Source: Serinus canaria (lineage: Eukaryota; Chordata; Aves; Passeriformes; Fringillidae). From it: DNA of 64,000 nt. The stretch is taken from positions 33,419,245 to 33,483,244 of the forward strand of contig NC_066316.1 of the NCBI RefSeq assembly GCF_022539315.1, read 5' to 3'. Under the pieces are notes generated by a model. That model was not told where the DNA came from and made no database searches. It was given only the letters and a program-made list of their open reading frames with translations. Shown here piece after piece: positions 24,023-37,370 of this stretch. The stretch's first letter is position 1; each line of letters starts with the position of its first letter. The translations under genes and the position numbers were made by a program.

Positions 24023-27000
24023 TAAATGGTTAACTAACATCAGAATTCTCACCACCTAAACTCTGGGACACTTAAGCATCACTACTTTTAGTGGCTTCAC
24101 CGTTTTTTAAACCATATTGATGCATACATTCAAGCTGATTTCAGAATTTGTACACTGCATATTCCATGGTCCTCTACTGATTTAGTTGTTATGTAAAAAT
24201 AACACAGTCAAATGTGATGAGGTCTGTTAGTGACATAAACAAGGGCGCTGGCTGGAATGGCAATAAGCTATATGTAGGCATATGCTGATTGAAAAGAGAA
24301 ATGATCCATAAGAGTCCGGCATCCTGTGAAACACAAATTTAAGCAGTAAGTGCCCCAATGCAGACATCTGATCCTGCACATTCCAGCCTATCTGGGACCT
24401 TGATCCTCTGATTCCCCCCTCTCCTCCCATCTCTGTAAATAACATTTCTTATTATGAACAACCCCACATCTGGCACAGGATTGCTTATGCCAAGCTGCAC
24501 TACACCCTTCCCCTGAGGAATAAGGTCAGGAATCATAATAAACACAGCAGTATAGGAATTTCACACCTTATAAAATTTTTGTTTACAAGTAATAGCAGTG
24601 ATTACTCAAAAAAATCTCAGAAAAAAAAAAGTTAATCAGATATGTAGACACAGTAATTAGGTTGTAGCCACTACCAGTTATCAATTTACCCAGCAGTCTG
24701 TGTCTTTATTCTTCTACTGCTTTTTCTCTAAGAAAGCAAACCCCTTGCAGTCCTAACTGAGAGGAGAAATATCATTTAAATACCCTGCCCATGCAGCACA
24801 GAGCCCTGATTCAGATCCTTTCCTTACTCCCTAGAAAGAAAAAACCAAGAGGGTGCCTTCTGGAATATATTTATTTTGCTTACTGGCTTGAGACTATTTG
24901 AAGACTATCCAAACTATCCACTCTTGTAGCCTTCCCTTAAAGCAATTGCTCCAAGCATAATCCCACTGGGAGCAGGCTGCCGGAAGACATTCAGCACTTG
25001 TGAGCTTCTGCATCCTTGCTATGTGTGGCATGGATGGCCAGCCACACAGGAGCACCAGAGACACCATCTGGGAAGAGGTGAAGAGCAGCTTCCTCTGCCT
25101 GCTTGTTCTGAGCAGAGATGCAGGGCAGGGGCCCTGTGGCACACACAGCCACGGCAGAGAAGTACCTGCTTGGTCACAATTCCAGCCTGGAGCTGACACT
25201 TCTCAGCTGAGATGGAAGGACCCTGGTGCCACCAAAAAAACCTGCTGCAGTGTCCCCAGCCGACAGTATGTTTCTCTCCACTCCGGTTTATTTGCAAGTA
25301 TCCCATACTTAAAGTGGGAAGTTGACTGTTTTCTATTTTCCCATACAGGTGCTCTCCCCCAGTGCAGGGCCACAAACAACACACACCAACTCCCTGAGGC
25401 CCTGGAAGCCAGAGTGCACCACACCTGAGTTGCAGTGATCCTTGCAGGGTGTCATCAGCTGCACAAGGTCTGACAGGGAAGGTTTGACATGCCAGAAACC
25501 AACCTCTTTCTCTCACTCAATTCTGGCAACAAAGACTACTTCATGGATCATGCCTTCTACATTTAGAAAATTCTCTCCCAAGCTGGAAACACCACTCAGG
25601 GACTTTCCAGACCCTTCAAAGCTATTGGAAATGGCAACACCATGTGTCCTCCTCCACTCTCATCGAGAGTTATTTAGGAGTTAGTTCCTCTGGGTTCATC
25701 TTAAAAATACTCAGAGCACAAAAATAAGTCATGCTTGAAGGTCAATTAAATTGAAATCTTCCAAATGGTGTTAAAAGTGCCCCACTAGATGCAGCTAAGA
25801 GTAAGGGCTGGGATTTATTTCCTAACACCTTTCATATAGCTCAGTCAGTATTATGCCAATGTCAAGGGGGAGACAGGGAAATATTCCAGAGGGTCAGATT
25901 TTTCATCTCTCCTCCTTTCTGTGTAGAGATGTGGACAGACTGACAGGAATGGTGGCAGTGTGCCCATCACAAGGTTGTGTTCCATGACCAGGGACACATA
26001 AAATGGGGTTACAGAAGACAACAGCTACACCTTCCTTTGCCAGTCAGCCATAGGATGAGTTCATCTGCTGTCAAATTTACAGGTTCTTTACAAAGCAGAC
26101 AGCTATGGCCTGGCTGTCCCACCAGTGCTGTCAGCTGTAGCTGGAATACAGCACATGGGGGACTGCAGGCATGCATGAATTTCAGATTTCTATTTCTTCC
26201 TACAAATTAAACCCTTTTACGGTTATATTTCCTAAGGATGTTTGAGCCATTAATATATGTTCTGTGCAGCTGCATATATATGCATGTTCTTTGACTGTAT
26301 ATAGAAGTTACATTTACTGAATTCTCAGAAAAGTGTAGTATATAAAAAAACCATTAAGGTGGAGATAGAAGCTGAATGCAGAAGATTAAAATCCTTCTTC
26401 AGAGGCAGAAGAAAGTAGTTAATTTGTGGTGAATAGTGAATAGTGGTTACTATTCACTAGCAAGTTTGATTACTTTATGGTTCCCATCTCTTCACCCTTT
26501 CCTGTTTAATTATTCTCCCTTATCAGTCATTTGAAGACTAAAACCTTCAAGCCTGGCTTAATTCAGTCTTGTCCTCTTTTATGTTTTCTTGTCAAGACTG
26601 CTGTTATCTATTACTTCTTCCATCTGTGGCTTATTTTTCTGTCAGGGCAACAAGCTTCTCTTTGTCAGCTCCCCAAGGTCACTCTGGGACATCTTCCATA
26701 TGTATAACTACATGTAAAACCAATGGGTCTAAGGTCACCTGCAGAGCCCTTTGCTTTTTATAAGGCCTTACCTCATATCTCCTCCAGCTGCTCACAGGAG
26801 TTCACAGTAATTTGTACATAAAATGAATGTACTAGAAACTGACGTTTCCTTTGCCTATTTGGCAATCCTTGGGCTGTGGTTTTCCTGGAGTAGGAACTGT
26901 ATTCTTCAGCTATGTCTAGACTGATCAAACTAACAGTGTCTGAGCACAGATCTACCCCAGTCACCCACCCAGCTCAATTTGGAGAATGGCCTCTGGCATG

Positions 27001-30000
27001 GTTTTGGCCGAGGCCAGCTAACTCTCTTCCAAGCATTCTGTGGGCACAGTTCAAGTCTGGACATTGAGATGGGCCAATGACCATTCCCAGCTGAGTCCCA
27101 TGTTTGGGAGAGAGAAGTGTTTCTCTGTGTGGATGTGAGCTCTGCCATGCCATCCCAGAGCAGGCTGACATCCTACCAGACGTTCCTGTAATTCCCAGCT
27201 CTTGCAACAGGGACTGCTGGGGATGTGTGCAGTGCCCATGCCTGGGGGATCTCAGCCGTGACTGAGATCTCAGCTTGCTGTCTGAACCTCAGTGACTAAA
27301 CAACAGCTTTATTTTTCAATTCCTAAGATTTTATGAGTGCATAAGAAAATATTTGCCTTCCCCCCTACCACCACACATTACTTGAGTATCCCTTTCTTAA
27401 GGCACAGAGGCACTTCACTTAACACTTCAATGAGAAAACCCAATTCTAATCTCTCTTTCATTTGAGAGAAGCTAAGAAAAAGGATCAGAAGTCTCTGCAT
27501 TCCCATTCTCCTCCTTGAGACATCTGCATTACCTTTGCTGACTCAAGGGTTAACAGGGATTTTCTGTCGAAACTCTGCCTGTGAAACCTGTGGGCTCCTC
27601 TTTAGGGACTACACTGGAGCAGTGGGACCTGGAGGGATTTCCCAATTTCCCTGATCCTAGAAAAGCCGTGCTGCAGGGGAAAGGAAGGTTCTGGGGAGGT
27701 ACACTGCCTCTCAAAGAGCATCCTGAAAACAAGACAGCTGTTAATGAGTTGCAGCAGAGAAGGCTACTGTGAGAGTTGGTGATTGAAGGCAAGGAAGATG
27801 CAACACAAATTTGCACTATTCAGAGGGTGTTCCCATGATGCTGCAGGGAGCAGGGTGTCAAAGATCCCCTTCATGTCACTCCATATAAAAGGTGTTATTC
27901 CTTCCTATAAGGCCCCTCTCAGAGCCCAGGGAAGAGAAGGAAGATAAATAGGAAACTGGGAGGTCATTATCTGTCTCTTATGGGTCCTTAGAAAGAAGAA
28001 TTTGGTGTCAAAAGCCATAAGTAAGAAAGGAGAAAAGAAAAGCTAGAATGGCTGTGCATGTCTCCTGCTGACAACAACACACACTTATATCTCGATGCCT
28101 CTTTTGGGCATTAAAGTGCTGGAAGGCAAAGGAAAAGACTGATGCCTGGAAAAGTGGGCATCTTGTTCCTTGCTTGGTTCTGACAACAGCTCATGGAGGC
28201 TTTCCTGCTTCTGTGCCTTAGAGGCAAAAAAAGCAAACAGGGACAAGGAGAGTGTGTGCATATTCCTATCTAGATTTTGTTCATAAAAGTCTGAAGAGTA
28301 ATTCAGATCTCTCTTAACTGGGATTCCTAGTGAGAACATTGCTGCATCATCCTTTCCAACCGCAGGCACAGAGCTGAGCCCTGAGATTTTCCAACCCCCA
28401 TCTCCTAAACCCTCCCACCCCATGGCTGCACTGCAGTCAATATTTACGAGTGAGACTTATAAAACAATTTTATATCCATGCCCTCATTCTGCCACAATTC
28501 AACACCATCTCCAGAGCTGTTCTGAGATCACTGATGGTATCAAGAGCAAACGGGACAGTAATTTGTAAAGACACGTTAGCATTGTTCGCCTTTAAAAGGC
28601 ACAAACCCACACACACTTACGTGCCCTCGCACACACACAATTTTGCCAAGCATTACAGCCAATGTTATTTTTAAGCTTCTGTCAAATAGATGCATGACTG
28701 CTGTGGGGATTTTATATGTTTAAAATGATTACAGATATTTTCCTCTTAAAATCTCTACTTTTTTTAAAAAAAATTATTTTTCCAAACAGGTTTTGAAATA
28801 CTCACAAAGCCTGAACACATTTAAGCTTGCAGAAAGGCACATTTAAGGTCTGACAAGACTATAGTTAGGCAAGTTTGAAGAATCACTACTTTTTCAAGGA
28901 TAGTGTTCTTACTAGAGTGCTGGGTTTTGGATTGATAAATCTACACACACACAGAGGTACCTTTTCTCCACTGCATCCGAAAAGAATATGCAAACAAATC
29001 AGGCTCACATGCAGAACAAGTTATGAGAGCTACTGTTTTAAACTGTGAGGCCTCAGTTTTAGGAAGCATTCTTTACACTACAAATCCTCAAGTGAATAGA
29101 AAGGCTGTTTCACCGAGTTTCTCAGGGGAAGTTCATGGCCTCTGCATTTGACAGATCAAAATAACACTGCTGCTCCATTCCTGAAGTGGTGATGCAATAT
29201 TTTCACTAGAACTCTCAGAGAGAAAGTCCGAAGGAAAAAACCAAAATACCCTAGATTAAATTTCAGTGACAATAAATCAAGGCATGAATGCTTGAAACAA
29301 CTCAAATGCAATTGCTTGTCTGCACAGACACTACCTTGCCATCCCATAATACAAACCCCATTTGTTTTCACTGATGCAGAACCTTGTTACAGAAATGTCA
29401 TTACAGCAACAAGCAGCATAAGGGAGGATATCAGGTTTTCCTTTGGATTTATGCCTTGGAAGGTAAGTGGATCTGCACTACATCCAAAACACATGCAGGG
29501 AGGATGTGACAACATATCCCAGTCATGTTCACTGTTGTCACAGTAAGCTACCCACATTGCTTTCTCAATACTTTCACAAGAAGTAGACTTGTATGAAAAA
29601 TAAAAATCATTTGCAATGTGCAAAATAACTTCTAGTTATTTTGTATGAGATAATATCCAGAAAAGATATCTTCATACCTTCTGAAGTTTTTTGGCTCAGC
29701 TCCCCAAGCTTCCCCATGTAGCATCAAACTGGTCACTCAGCTAAAGGCATTGCCAGCAAAACAACACAGGATTCAACTGCTTAAAAAAAAAAAAAATTGC
29801 AAAACTTTCCTTTTAGAAACCAAACCAACAAACAAATCATCCCACCATGGTATTCACAGAACGGTCTATTTTTCACTCAGCTAAACCTCATGGAAATAAT
29901 AAAACCTTAACCAGAAACTCTAAAATTTAGCCTCAGGCAGAATGCTTGAAAGAGCATAAATCAAAAGCTCCCATGATATCCACCAGAGACTCGGCTACAG

Positions 30001-33000
30001 CCAGTGAGATAATGCAGCAGGCACTCAAACACTGCAGTAGCAGGTGGGAGCATTCATGTGCAGGAATGATAAACTAGGAAAAACCCCCACAGTTTCAGAC
30101 ATGTCACCTTGTGAAACAGAACATTCCAGATTGCTTTGCCTCAAGGTGGAGAGAGGATCACTACAAACAAGAGACACGTGTGCTTGTGTGTTCTAAGAGT
30201 GGTCTGCAATATCTGCAGTGAGTTAGGCAGTTGGAGTAACCCAATCAAAGCAGAAAACTCTTGGTATTATCCAAGGGCATGACACATTTAAGAGTATAAG
30301 ACACAAGATATTGAGGAAACAGGATAAGCAAAGGCTTAACCTCAGACTGACTCTTGATCCAAGATGTTCAGGAAACATGAAAAAATCCTATCTACCTCAG
30401 TGCCAATCTTCCTGATTAATAGCTTGCCAGAAGTTTGCTACAGTTCTGATTTGGAACATATCAGAATCCATATCTGACAACTCTTTATGCAGTGAAACAG
30501 CACATGTAGGCAGCAGTGAGCATCTCACTGCCTGTGCCACCTCTGAATGGTGTCCTTGGTACTGTCACCGCTTCTTTTCATTTTATGGACTTCTCATGCT
30601 GTTTCTTTTTTCTCCTTTCTCCATTAATTTATAAATTAGGACTCAATTTCTGTTTTGAACTCTCAAGTTCTGTTTGGAACTGTGTAAGTTTTCTACATTG
30701 ATTCTTTACATCTGGCTTTATGCACCTATCAGCTTACTTAGAGTTAAAAAAGGGCAGTAAAAGCTCTTGTGAAGTACAGACCAAATGCAAGCCAAACTTC
30801 AGCTACAAAAAACCCTTCTCTCCTCAGCATGACAATAAAGACAACAAAAATTATCTGATTCAGTAGCTTGCCAAGCTTATGAATTACTTGCCTGTTTTTC
30901 ACTTGCAAACAGAAAATGCAGACTGATTGACACTGTGTTCACTAGGCCTGGCTTTAGGACCGTGTAGAATTTACAGTCAAATTAAAAACCTCTCTAACAT
31001 TGACAATAGCAAAACCTGAACCATGGAAGATGGACTGCTACCAATAAAACAAGTAAAAAAGTTGCAGGTACCTCTGGAGCATTCCCTGACAGACCATCCC
31101 TCAGACCACATGGGCCTGCAGCACGCTGGTGTTTGTGCCTGAAGTTGGTTCTTTTAACTTCGGGCTATTGCCAAACCATGACTTACTTTTCTCTCCAGCA
31201 GCATCTGTTACTTCTGGTTGGTCTGCCATCTTCCTCTGGCAGTGTATGGTCTGCTTAGTCACTGCTCCAACTTTCACTAAGGAAAGACTTGTGCTTTCCT
31301 GTCTGATGAAGAATGCTAATCTTTTTTCCCTTGTTTCAGCAGTTCCACAGGGACCATCATCACCATCTCTGGGCTGCTGTTCTTCCTCCACAGTCTGAGT
31401 TTTCTGGCAAACACTCATGGTGCTCTTAACTCCCCTAAAACATAAGGTTCCTTGCCTTCTGTCTCATCCCCAAGGGGCTCAGCCAAGACAGAGGGGGAAA
31501 ATGCCCTTTTCCCACCCCTTCAAGTAACTCTCACCTCACTACAAATTAAAATTTTGATGGTGCTGCCAGCTACTCTCTACAATAATTGCAATCTTAGGGT
31601 CCTTGCTAGTGTCTTTCCTATTAAGACTTCATAGCCAAATGTTAAAGAAGCAGGAAAGAACTTTTACAGGGAGGGGATGGTGAGACAGTATTACTGGAAA
31701 GGGACAAAATGAAATTTCTGTGAGGCAAGAGCACACAAAGAACTACAAAAATTAGGAGTGCTTTTCCAGGAACCAAAGGTCACAAAACTGGCAGAGGGCT
31801 GAGAGATCACAAAGATGGGCAAGTGAAGTCTGTGTCAGAGAGGGTGGAGTAAGAAACACAAAGGTAGTTTCCATGCTTGTAGGATCACCATTCCAGTGAG
31901 CAGAAACTGAAAAACAGACCCCAAGCAGGAAAAAATCCTTGTAAGTGGATGTAGTGATTGCACTTAAGACAGAAATATGATGCTCACCTAGAGATGACAG
32001 TGGAAAAGAGATGAAATGTAGGGGTTAACTTCTAAAAGTCAACTTAAAAAATGTAGCTGCTTCACTTCAGCAGTGATGTCATTAATAGGCTAACCTGAAG
32101 TTCTGAAGATCTTCATGCTGTTAATCTCAGTTTTCCATTGCATGGCTCTTGGCTGGTACTTCTTTGCCTGGTTTGTTACATTGATTTTTGGCCAAGAACT
32201 CCTGTAGTTGACTCACAGGTTACTGAGGTGTAAAATAAATAGGAAAAAAATTGAGAAGGGACTTATGACATCACGGGTGATGAAAAGGTTCTTGGTGTGT
32301 TCTGAGAAAACATTCAGATCAGACTAAACTGGAAACAGAAAAATGGATATTCATACTCAGGTTAACTTGGAAAACAGTTCTATAAAGAAAGCAGTTATTT
32401 AACAGAGATTTTTAATCCTAAACCACTCTTGTCGCAGAGGATCATTTTAGGATTATATCAGTATTAGTGGATCAAATTTGTAATGGTTCTTTCATCTAAC
32501 TCAGCAGAGGAGAGTAGCAATTACTTGACTCAGCATCCTTGTCTTGCTCAGTGAAGAGAGCCTGAATCCACAAACTCACTTTTCTTGCCTTAACAAGGGA
32601 ATCAAAAGTGCAAAGGAAAAAGTGTGAGTGAAAGGACAAATGCTATAACAACAGTAAAACAAACCAAACCAAAATGTCCAACAAGATAGCTGCTGCTGTC
32701 TGATAGCTTTTTTTGTTTAAAGAGCAGAAACAAATTCACTTCAGCTGCAGCATATAAGCTTCTCCCAAAAGCAAATTTGTCTCCATTTTCAGTGAGGAAT
32801 TCTTACAACATGCTGTTAAGTTACCAATTTTCAATTTATTTGGTGAAAACCAAATACTGTCACTAATAATGATTAAACCTTGGTCATTGAAGGATGCTAA
32901 CAGCTAAAAAGAGAACCCTGTGCTACTACACTCAACCCATAAAGGATAACTCTTTTATTAGTGTAGCTGAAGAAATGTTTGTCTAATGAATGCAGCTACT

Positions 33001-36000
33001 ATATTTGAGCACATGCCTGAATAAGCTACTGGCTGATTGAAACCTCTCTATTTTTAAGTACTCCTGAATGCTGCAAAAACTTGTCCTACTGCAGTATTAC
33101 ATTGGGGTTTGTATAAATGTAAACATTTTATTGCCAGTAACTTGTGAAATTCACCTTATTTGCAGGTCTTATGCCTGAAACACATCATGTAAAATGTACA
33201 GGAATGACTTTCTTACATCTGGTCTGATTTCCAGTCTCTGTAATGCATACAGCTTTCATGAGATGTACCTTCCTGTAAATGTACCTCTTACACCTTCAGA
33301 ATTAATAACTGTTTCTGTAACAGACACAAGATTTTATACAAGTATGAGCTTGTTAATACATGTACACATATAAGCTTACAAATATATAGACAGAATATAA
33401 ACAAAAAATTAAAATAACTTTTTGAAATAATTTTTGAAACACAAAGCATTTCATCTCAGTAATCCCACCAAAACCAACTCCATACTGTTGATGGCAATCT
33501 TTCCTTTTTTACAGTAATGTATTTCCTATCAAATTCCAGTTTATTTTTAATTTCAGAGAACCCAAGTTGTACCCTATCAGCTGTTACCTTTTCCCTAATT
33601 TGTATGCACTTCTGGTGTAGAGTTCTGCATGAATGCAGATGAAGAAAAAATTAGGTACTTGTATATTATTTTAATTTTTGTTTCTCTAGAAATAGAATGA
33701 GTTTGTTTAGCTTCCTTTTATCTCCTGAAATACATTATGTCCATCTGTACTGTCAGTCACTGATATTGAGATAGAAATACTGAACAGAAGACCTAAGTCA
33801 AAATAACATCAAAGAGACTTTACAGCTTCTCTAAAGTATGGTAAAATTAATACCTGGTTTTTTTCTGTCTTATTTAATTTAAAGGGGTATAGTTTTAACC
33901 AGTGTATGTACACATGCAAAAGCTGATCTTGAAAATGCGTCCTCTGTATTTGATATAAAACATCCACCATTTTAAGAACTGAAAAATTATTTAAAGCTTT
34001 ATTTCTTTCCACAGTTTTAGTACAGAGCTCTGCATGAATGATGGGATGAGAGCTGCCTGCCTTTCTGAATGCACTGGTCAGTGAGGTGGAAGAACACTGA
34101 GGACAATGTGACATGGAACACAGCATTTACTGGCCTGTACTTGGGATGACCTGCCTGAGTCAGTGTGGCCCCACCAACCCCAAGAACATTCACTTCAGCT
34201 CATGAGTAATGTCCCAAACCCAACAAAACTCCTACTACCACACCCAGCCTGACACAGTCCTTTGGGTGAATCAGAAGATCTTCCCCTGGTTCTAACCACC
34301 AGGGGCTGAAAATACATCATGTGTTGAACCATATTAGGTCACAGACATAATAACAAACCCTTTTAGACCACAGAAATTAATTCTTTTTCATACATCATAC
34401 TTCCTGGCTTATACTCATCTTGCAAACTCTGAGACAGTTGCTTTCTCTGTCTGGGTTGGTAGAAGTTGAAAGATCTAGACTCATCTGTTTTACCTCCATG
34501 TCACACCACATTAATGGCAGACAGACATCAAAAGGGGGAAACCCCAATACTTGTAAAGTCAGAAAGACAAAAAAGAAAGGAAAAGTACCCAAAGTTCTAT
34601 CCTAAGTGAACTGTAAGGAATTCCTGCAACATACTTCTTAATCAAGTCCAAGCCACACTAATTAATAATAGGTAGCATGTGCTGTACATAGAGCTTTGAA
34701 AATAACAGAGGGGTTATAGAGGTATTTGCAAATGTGACAACTGTATTAGGAAAGGACTGTACAGTTTTGCTAAACTCTCAAGGATTCTGCAGCTGTCATG
34801 AGAGTGATCCAAGTAAGAAGACAGATGCTTCCCATAAGATGGAGAGCTGAAAAGTCTGAGGTCTGTTTAGGAAATGATTCTTCCTCTTTCTAGCCAGATT
34901 GTTTTTTGACAGCCAGAGCTTTTATAGAGACATTGTCTTCATGACAATGGTCTCCTAAAGCTATTCTGAACCAAACACTGCTGGCATGAACACAGAAAAT
35001 CAGTACCACACACAACTGACATGGTTTTTTGTGTCTGGAAAGTTTAAAAAGGCCTGTGATGATCTCCAAAGAAACAGTATGGGCTCCCCTTGTACCCGAG
35101 GAAGATAAAAACACCACCAATTCACAGGAAGAGGTAGTAAGTACATACCTGGTAGAGAGATTTACATCAGGTGTTCAGTCTCATGGATAAAGTGGCTGAA
35201 GTCTTCTGGCAGCATCTGCTCTGAAAAGCCAGACTCCTTAATGATGAGTCAGCTCCTGCCTTGCCATCTTTCACACCGTGTATATTGTGTGTACACATTT
35301 CAATTGTGTATTTATAAGTCTCTGCAGACATCTCCCCTTTACCACTTAATTATAACAGGAAAATTGATGTGCTGTCATTAACACTAGTCATCCCCCTCTA
35401 CAGGAACACCCTGTCTGCTGCCACCAGGCTTTCCTTGTATTAGGTGAAAGACAAAGCTGCTTACATTCCATGCATCTACTAAGACAGCGAGGCACAAATG
35501 GGGAAAAGATCTGTGCTGCGAAAACATGTGAAGCACTGTAAGGAAGAGACACTGAAAGAACAGAAAGACTTTCACTTGACCACCTTAGGCAAAGAAACAG
35601 GAAGAATTTTTAAAAGAACAAAATCAAAGGGAAAAGGACTTGAAGGCTTTTTCACAGACTCTTCTAATATTCCACAAGAAGTGTTAACTTCCCATGGTAG
35701 GCAGAAACCACTACACAAAAAAGAATCTGGCTTGCTGTTCTGCAATACCAAATTGCAGCTATAAAAGTGTCTCAGGTGACAGACCGGACAGAATTATTGT
35801 TTTTTAAATCAAGACAGCAGAATTCAAATCTCATGTTGTCAAGCTAATCGTGGGATATAATTCTGGTTATTTGCCATAAGATTACTACAAAAATTGAGAT
35901 TTTTCTGCCACTGAACTATTCCACTAAACCCTTTCTTTGTAAAAAACTTAGTGCTGGGAACAAAATAATTTTAAAGATACTTTATTTTCCTTAGTGAATA

Positions 36001-36721
36001 AGGTTAAGTCACATCAAAACATAATGACATATCAAAAAGATGGTAGTGGTGCCAGTCTGTCACAAAACTCTCAGCCCTTTTTTTTCCAGTCAGGTTTTCA
36101 TTACATGTATGAACAAAATGGAAGCAGCTAAAGCAAATTCTCTCTGCAAAAACTTCTAATGTTTCCACTCTTTCTGGGCAATTTCAACAAAGAGGTGTTT
36201 TGGAGCCAGCTGTCCTTCACTAGCAGGTAAACCGATTACTAAGATGGCCATTTCTGTGGGAACCTCATGTTTAAATACTGTCAACAAATAATTTATTCTC
36301 CATTCTGAGAGCTTTACAAAGATGTGCAGCTTTATAATTGTGTTAAGATGGTTTACCCTTCAAGCACCAAAATAAGAGGCATGTACTGCTGCTTCAAATC
36401 AAAATAATTGTTTGGTTTACTTGTACCTTCTGTTTTTCTCTTCAGGGAGAAATTTCTTACCATTCAGCAACAGATCATACCATAGATGGTACAAAGCCAG
36501 AATATAGATAACCACACCATTCTCATAGGGAGAAGCAAGCCAAAACCCTGTATGCGAGGGAATTATTTCACACAGGTTTCTGAAAAAATCTTATTTTAAG
36601 AAATGCAGTAGCAAAGATGCTGAAAAATGAAACCATGCAAAATAGTCCAGATGAAAATAAGACACTTGGGTCTAGTCAGATGCAAGTATTTTAGATTAGA
36701 CTGCAGTTTATTGCTGCCTCA
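24023..36721. other. Intergenic sequence, right part
   Basis: No supported gene. A slightly GC-richer region at 24.9-27.3 kb has long frames open on both strands (25000-25428 plus, 25019-25516 minus) that match nothing I know. A 14-base A run lies at 29783-29796. A small perfect hairpin lies at 26434-26459. Confidence 0.75.
26434..26459. repeat. Perfect hairpin, 11-bp arms, GGTT loop
   Basis: TAGTGAATAGT and ACTATTCACTA flank a four-base GGTT loop. It is short, and nothing links it to a transcript. Confidence 0.9.
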
Positions 36722-36750
36722 GTGGGGGAAATTCCCCCACCTATAAAAGG
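36722..36750 (+). promoter_or_regulatory. kappaB-type palindrome next to a TATA-like box (candidate promoter element)
   Basis: The 19-bp palindrome GTGGGGGAAATTCCCCCAC (36722-36740) contains GGGAAATTCC, a match to the NF-kappaB consensus. One base later comes TATAAAAGG (36742-36750), a good TATA box on the plus strand. A transcript from it would start near 36775 and run towards the 3' end of TTC27 in the antisense direction. No gene is known to me here, and the kappaB site is unusually close to the TATA box, so function is unproven. Confidence 0.3.
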
Positions 36751-37249
36751 CCCAAATGAAGTACCAGTATACTGCCCACAGGATACAAGTTATGTATATT
36801 GAACAAACCAATACTGCTTTAAGTAATAACTGTTTGCAAATCCTAAGGCAACAAACAGCCTTCTACTCTAACTGTATTACCGGAAGAACAAAAAAGACTA
36901 AAATCTTGCTCTCAGGACCCCACCTCCCACCCTGTAAGCAATTAACACTGAATTAAAATGGGAAATTGGCTGGGCTCAGCTCCCACTTCTGCTTGCTTCT
37001 TCATCTCCTCCAGACTAGCACCTCCCCTGCTCCCCCCCTGGGTGGGGCATCCTCCAGCATCCCAGCACCAAGGTAGATGAAGCAGGCAGAACTACTCCTC
37101 CACAATCACCTTACAAACATCAGCAGCTCTCTTCCAGGAAATCTGGGGCTGAAGAACCAAAACATGCAACTTTGTAAGACAGTGGGACCAGGTAAGAAAC
37201 AATCTTAAAAGGCAGATGGAACTTGGAAAAAACTGACCACGAGAACAGC
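36751..37249. other. Gap between the candidate promoter element and the TTC27 3' end
   Basis: A plus-strand frame at 36756-36956 (66 codons) starts just past the TATA-like box but shows no known domain. A C-rich stretch at 36980-37120 is more GC rich than its surroundings. No gene is called. Confidence 0.6.
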
Positions 37250-37370
37250 ACTGTACAGAAATGTGTTTATTGAGGGTGTTGCCTGAGAATTGTTACCATT
37301 TCATCAGCAAAAGTGGTGGTGAAAGAAACATGTAATTAGCATCATCCTGTCCCAGAATTTGGTCCTTAAG
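37250..37370 (-). other. TTC27: TTC27 3' UTR (left end estimated)
   Basis: About 120 bases of non-coding sequence lie between the TGA and the likely cleavage zone. The left end is an estimate, set 10-30 bases past the AATAAA signal. The UTR is short for a vertebrate gene, and longer forms using more distal signals to the left cannot be excluded from sequence alone. Confidence 0.7.

Noticed and set aside
29783..29796. 14-base A run as the tail of a processed pseudogene
   Set aside because: No gene-like sequence or target-site duplication was seen upstream of it.
31101..31418. 105-codon minus-strand frame with a hydrophilic, exon-like composition
   Set aside because: It reads somewhat like protein (MADQPEVTDAAGEKS), but no family was recognised, the opposite strand is also open, and no clear splice pair or partner exon was found.
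35498..35764. 88-codon lysine-rich plus-strand frame
   Set aside because: The basic composition follows from A-rich DNA. No domain, promoter or conserved motif was seen.
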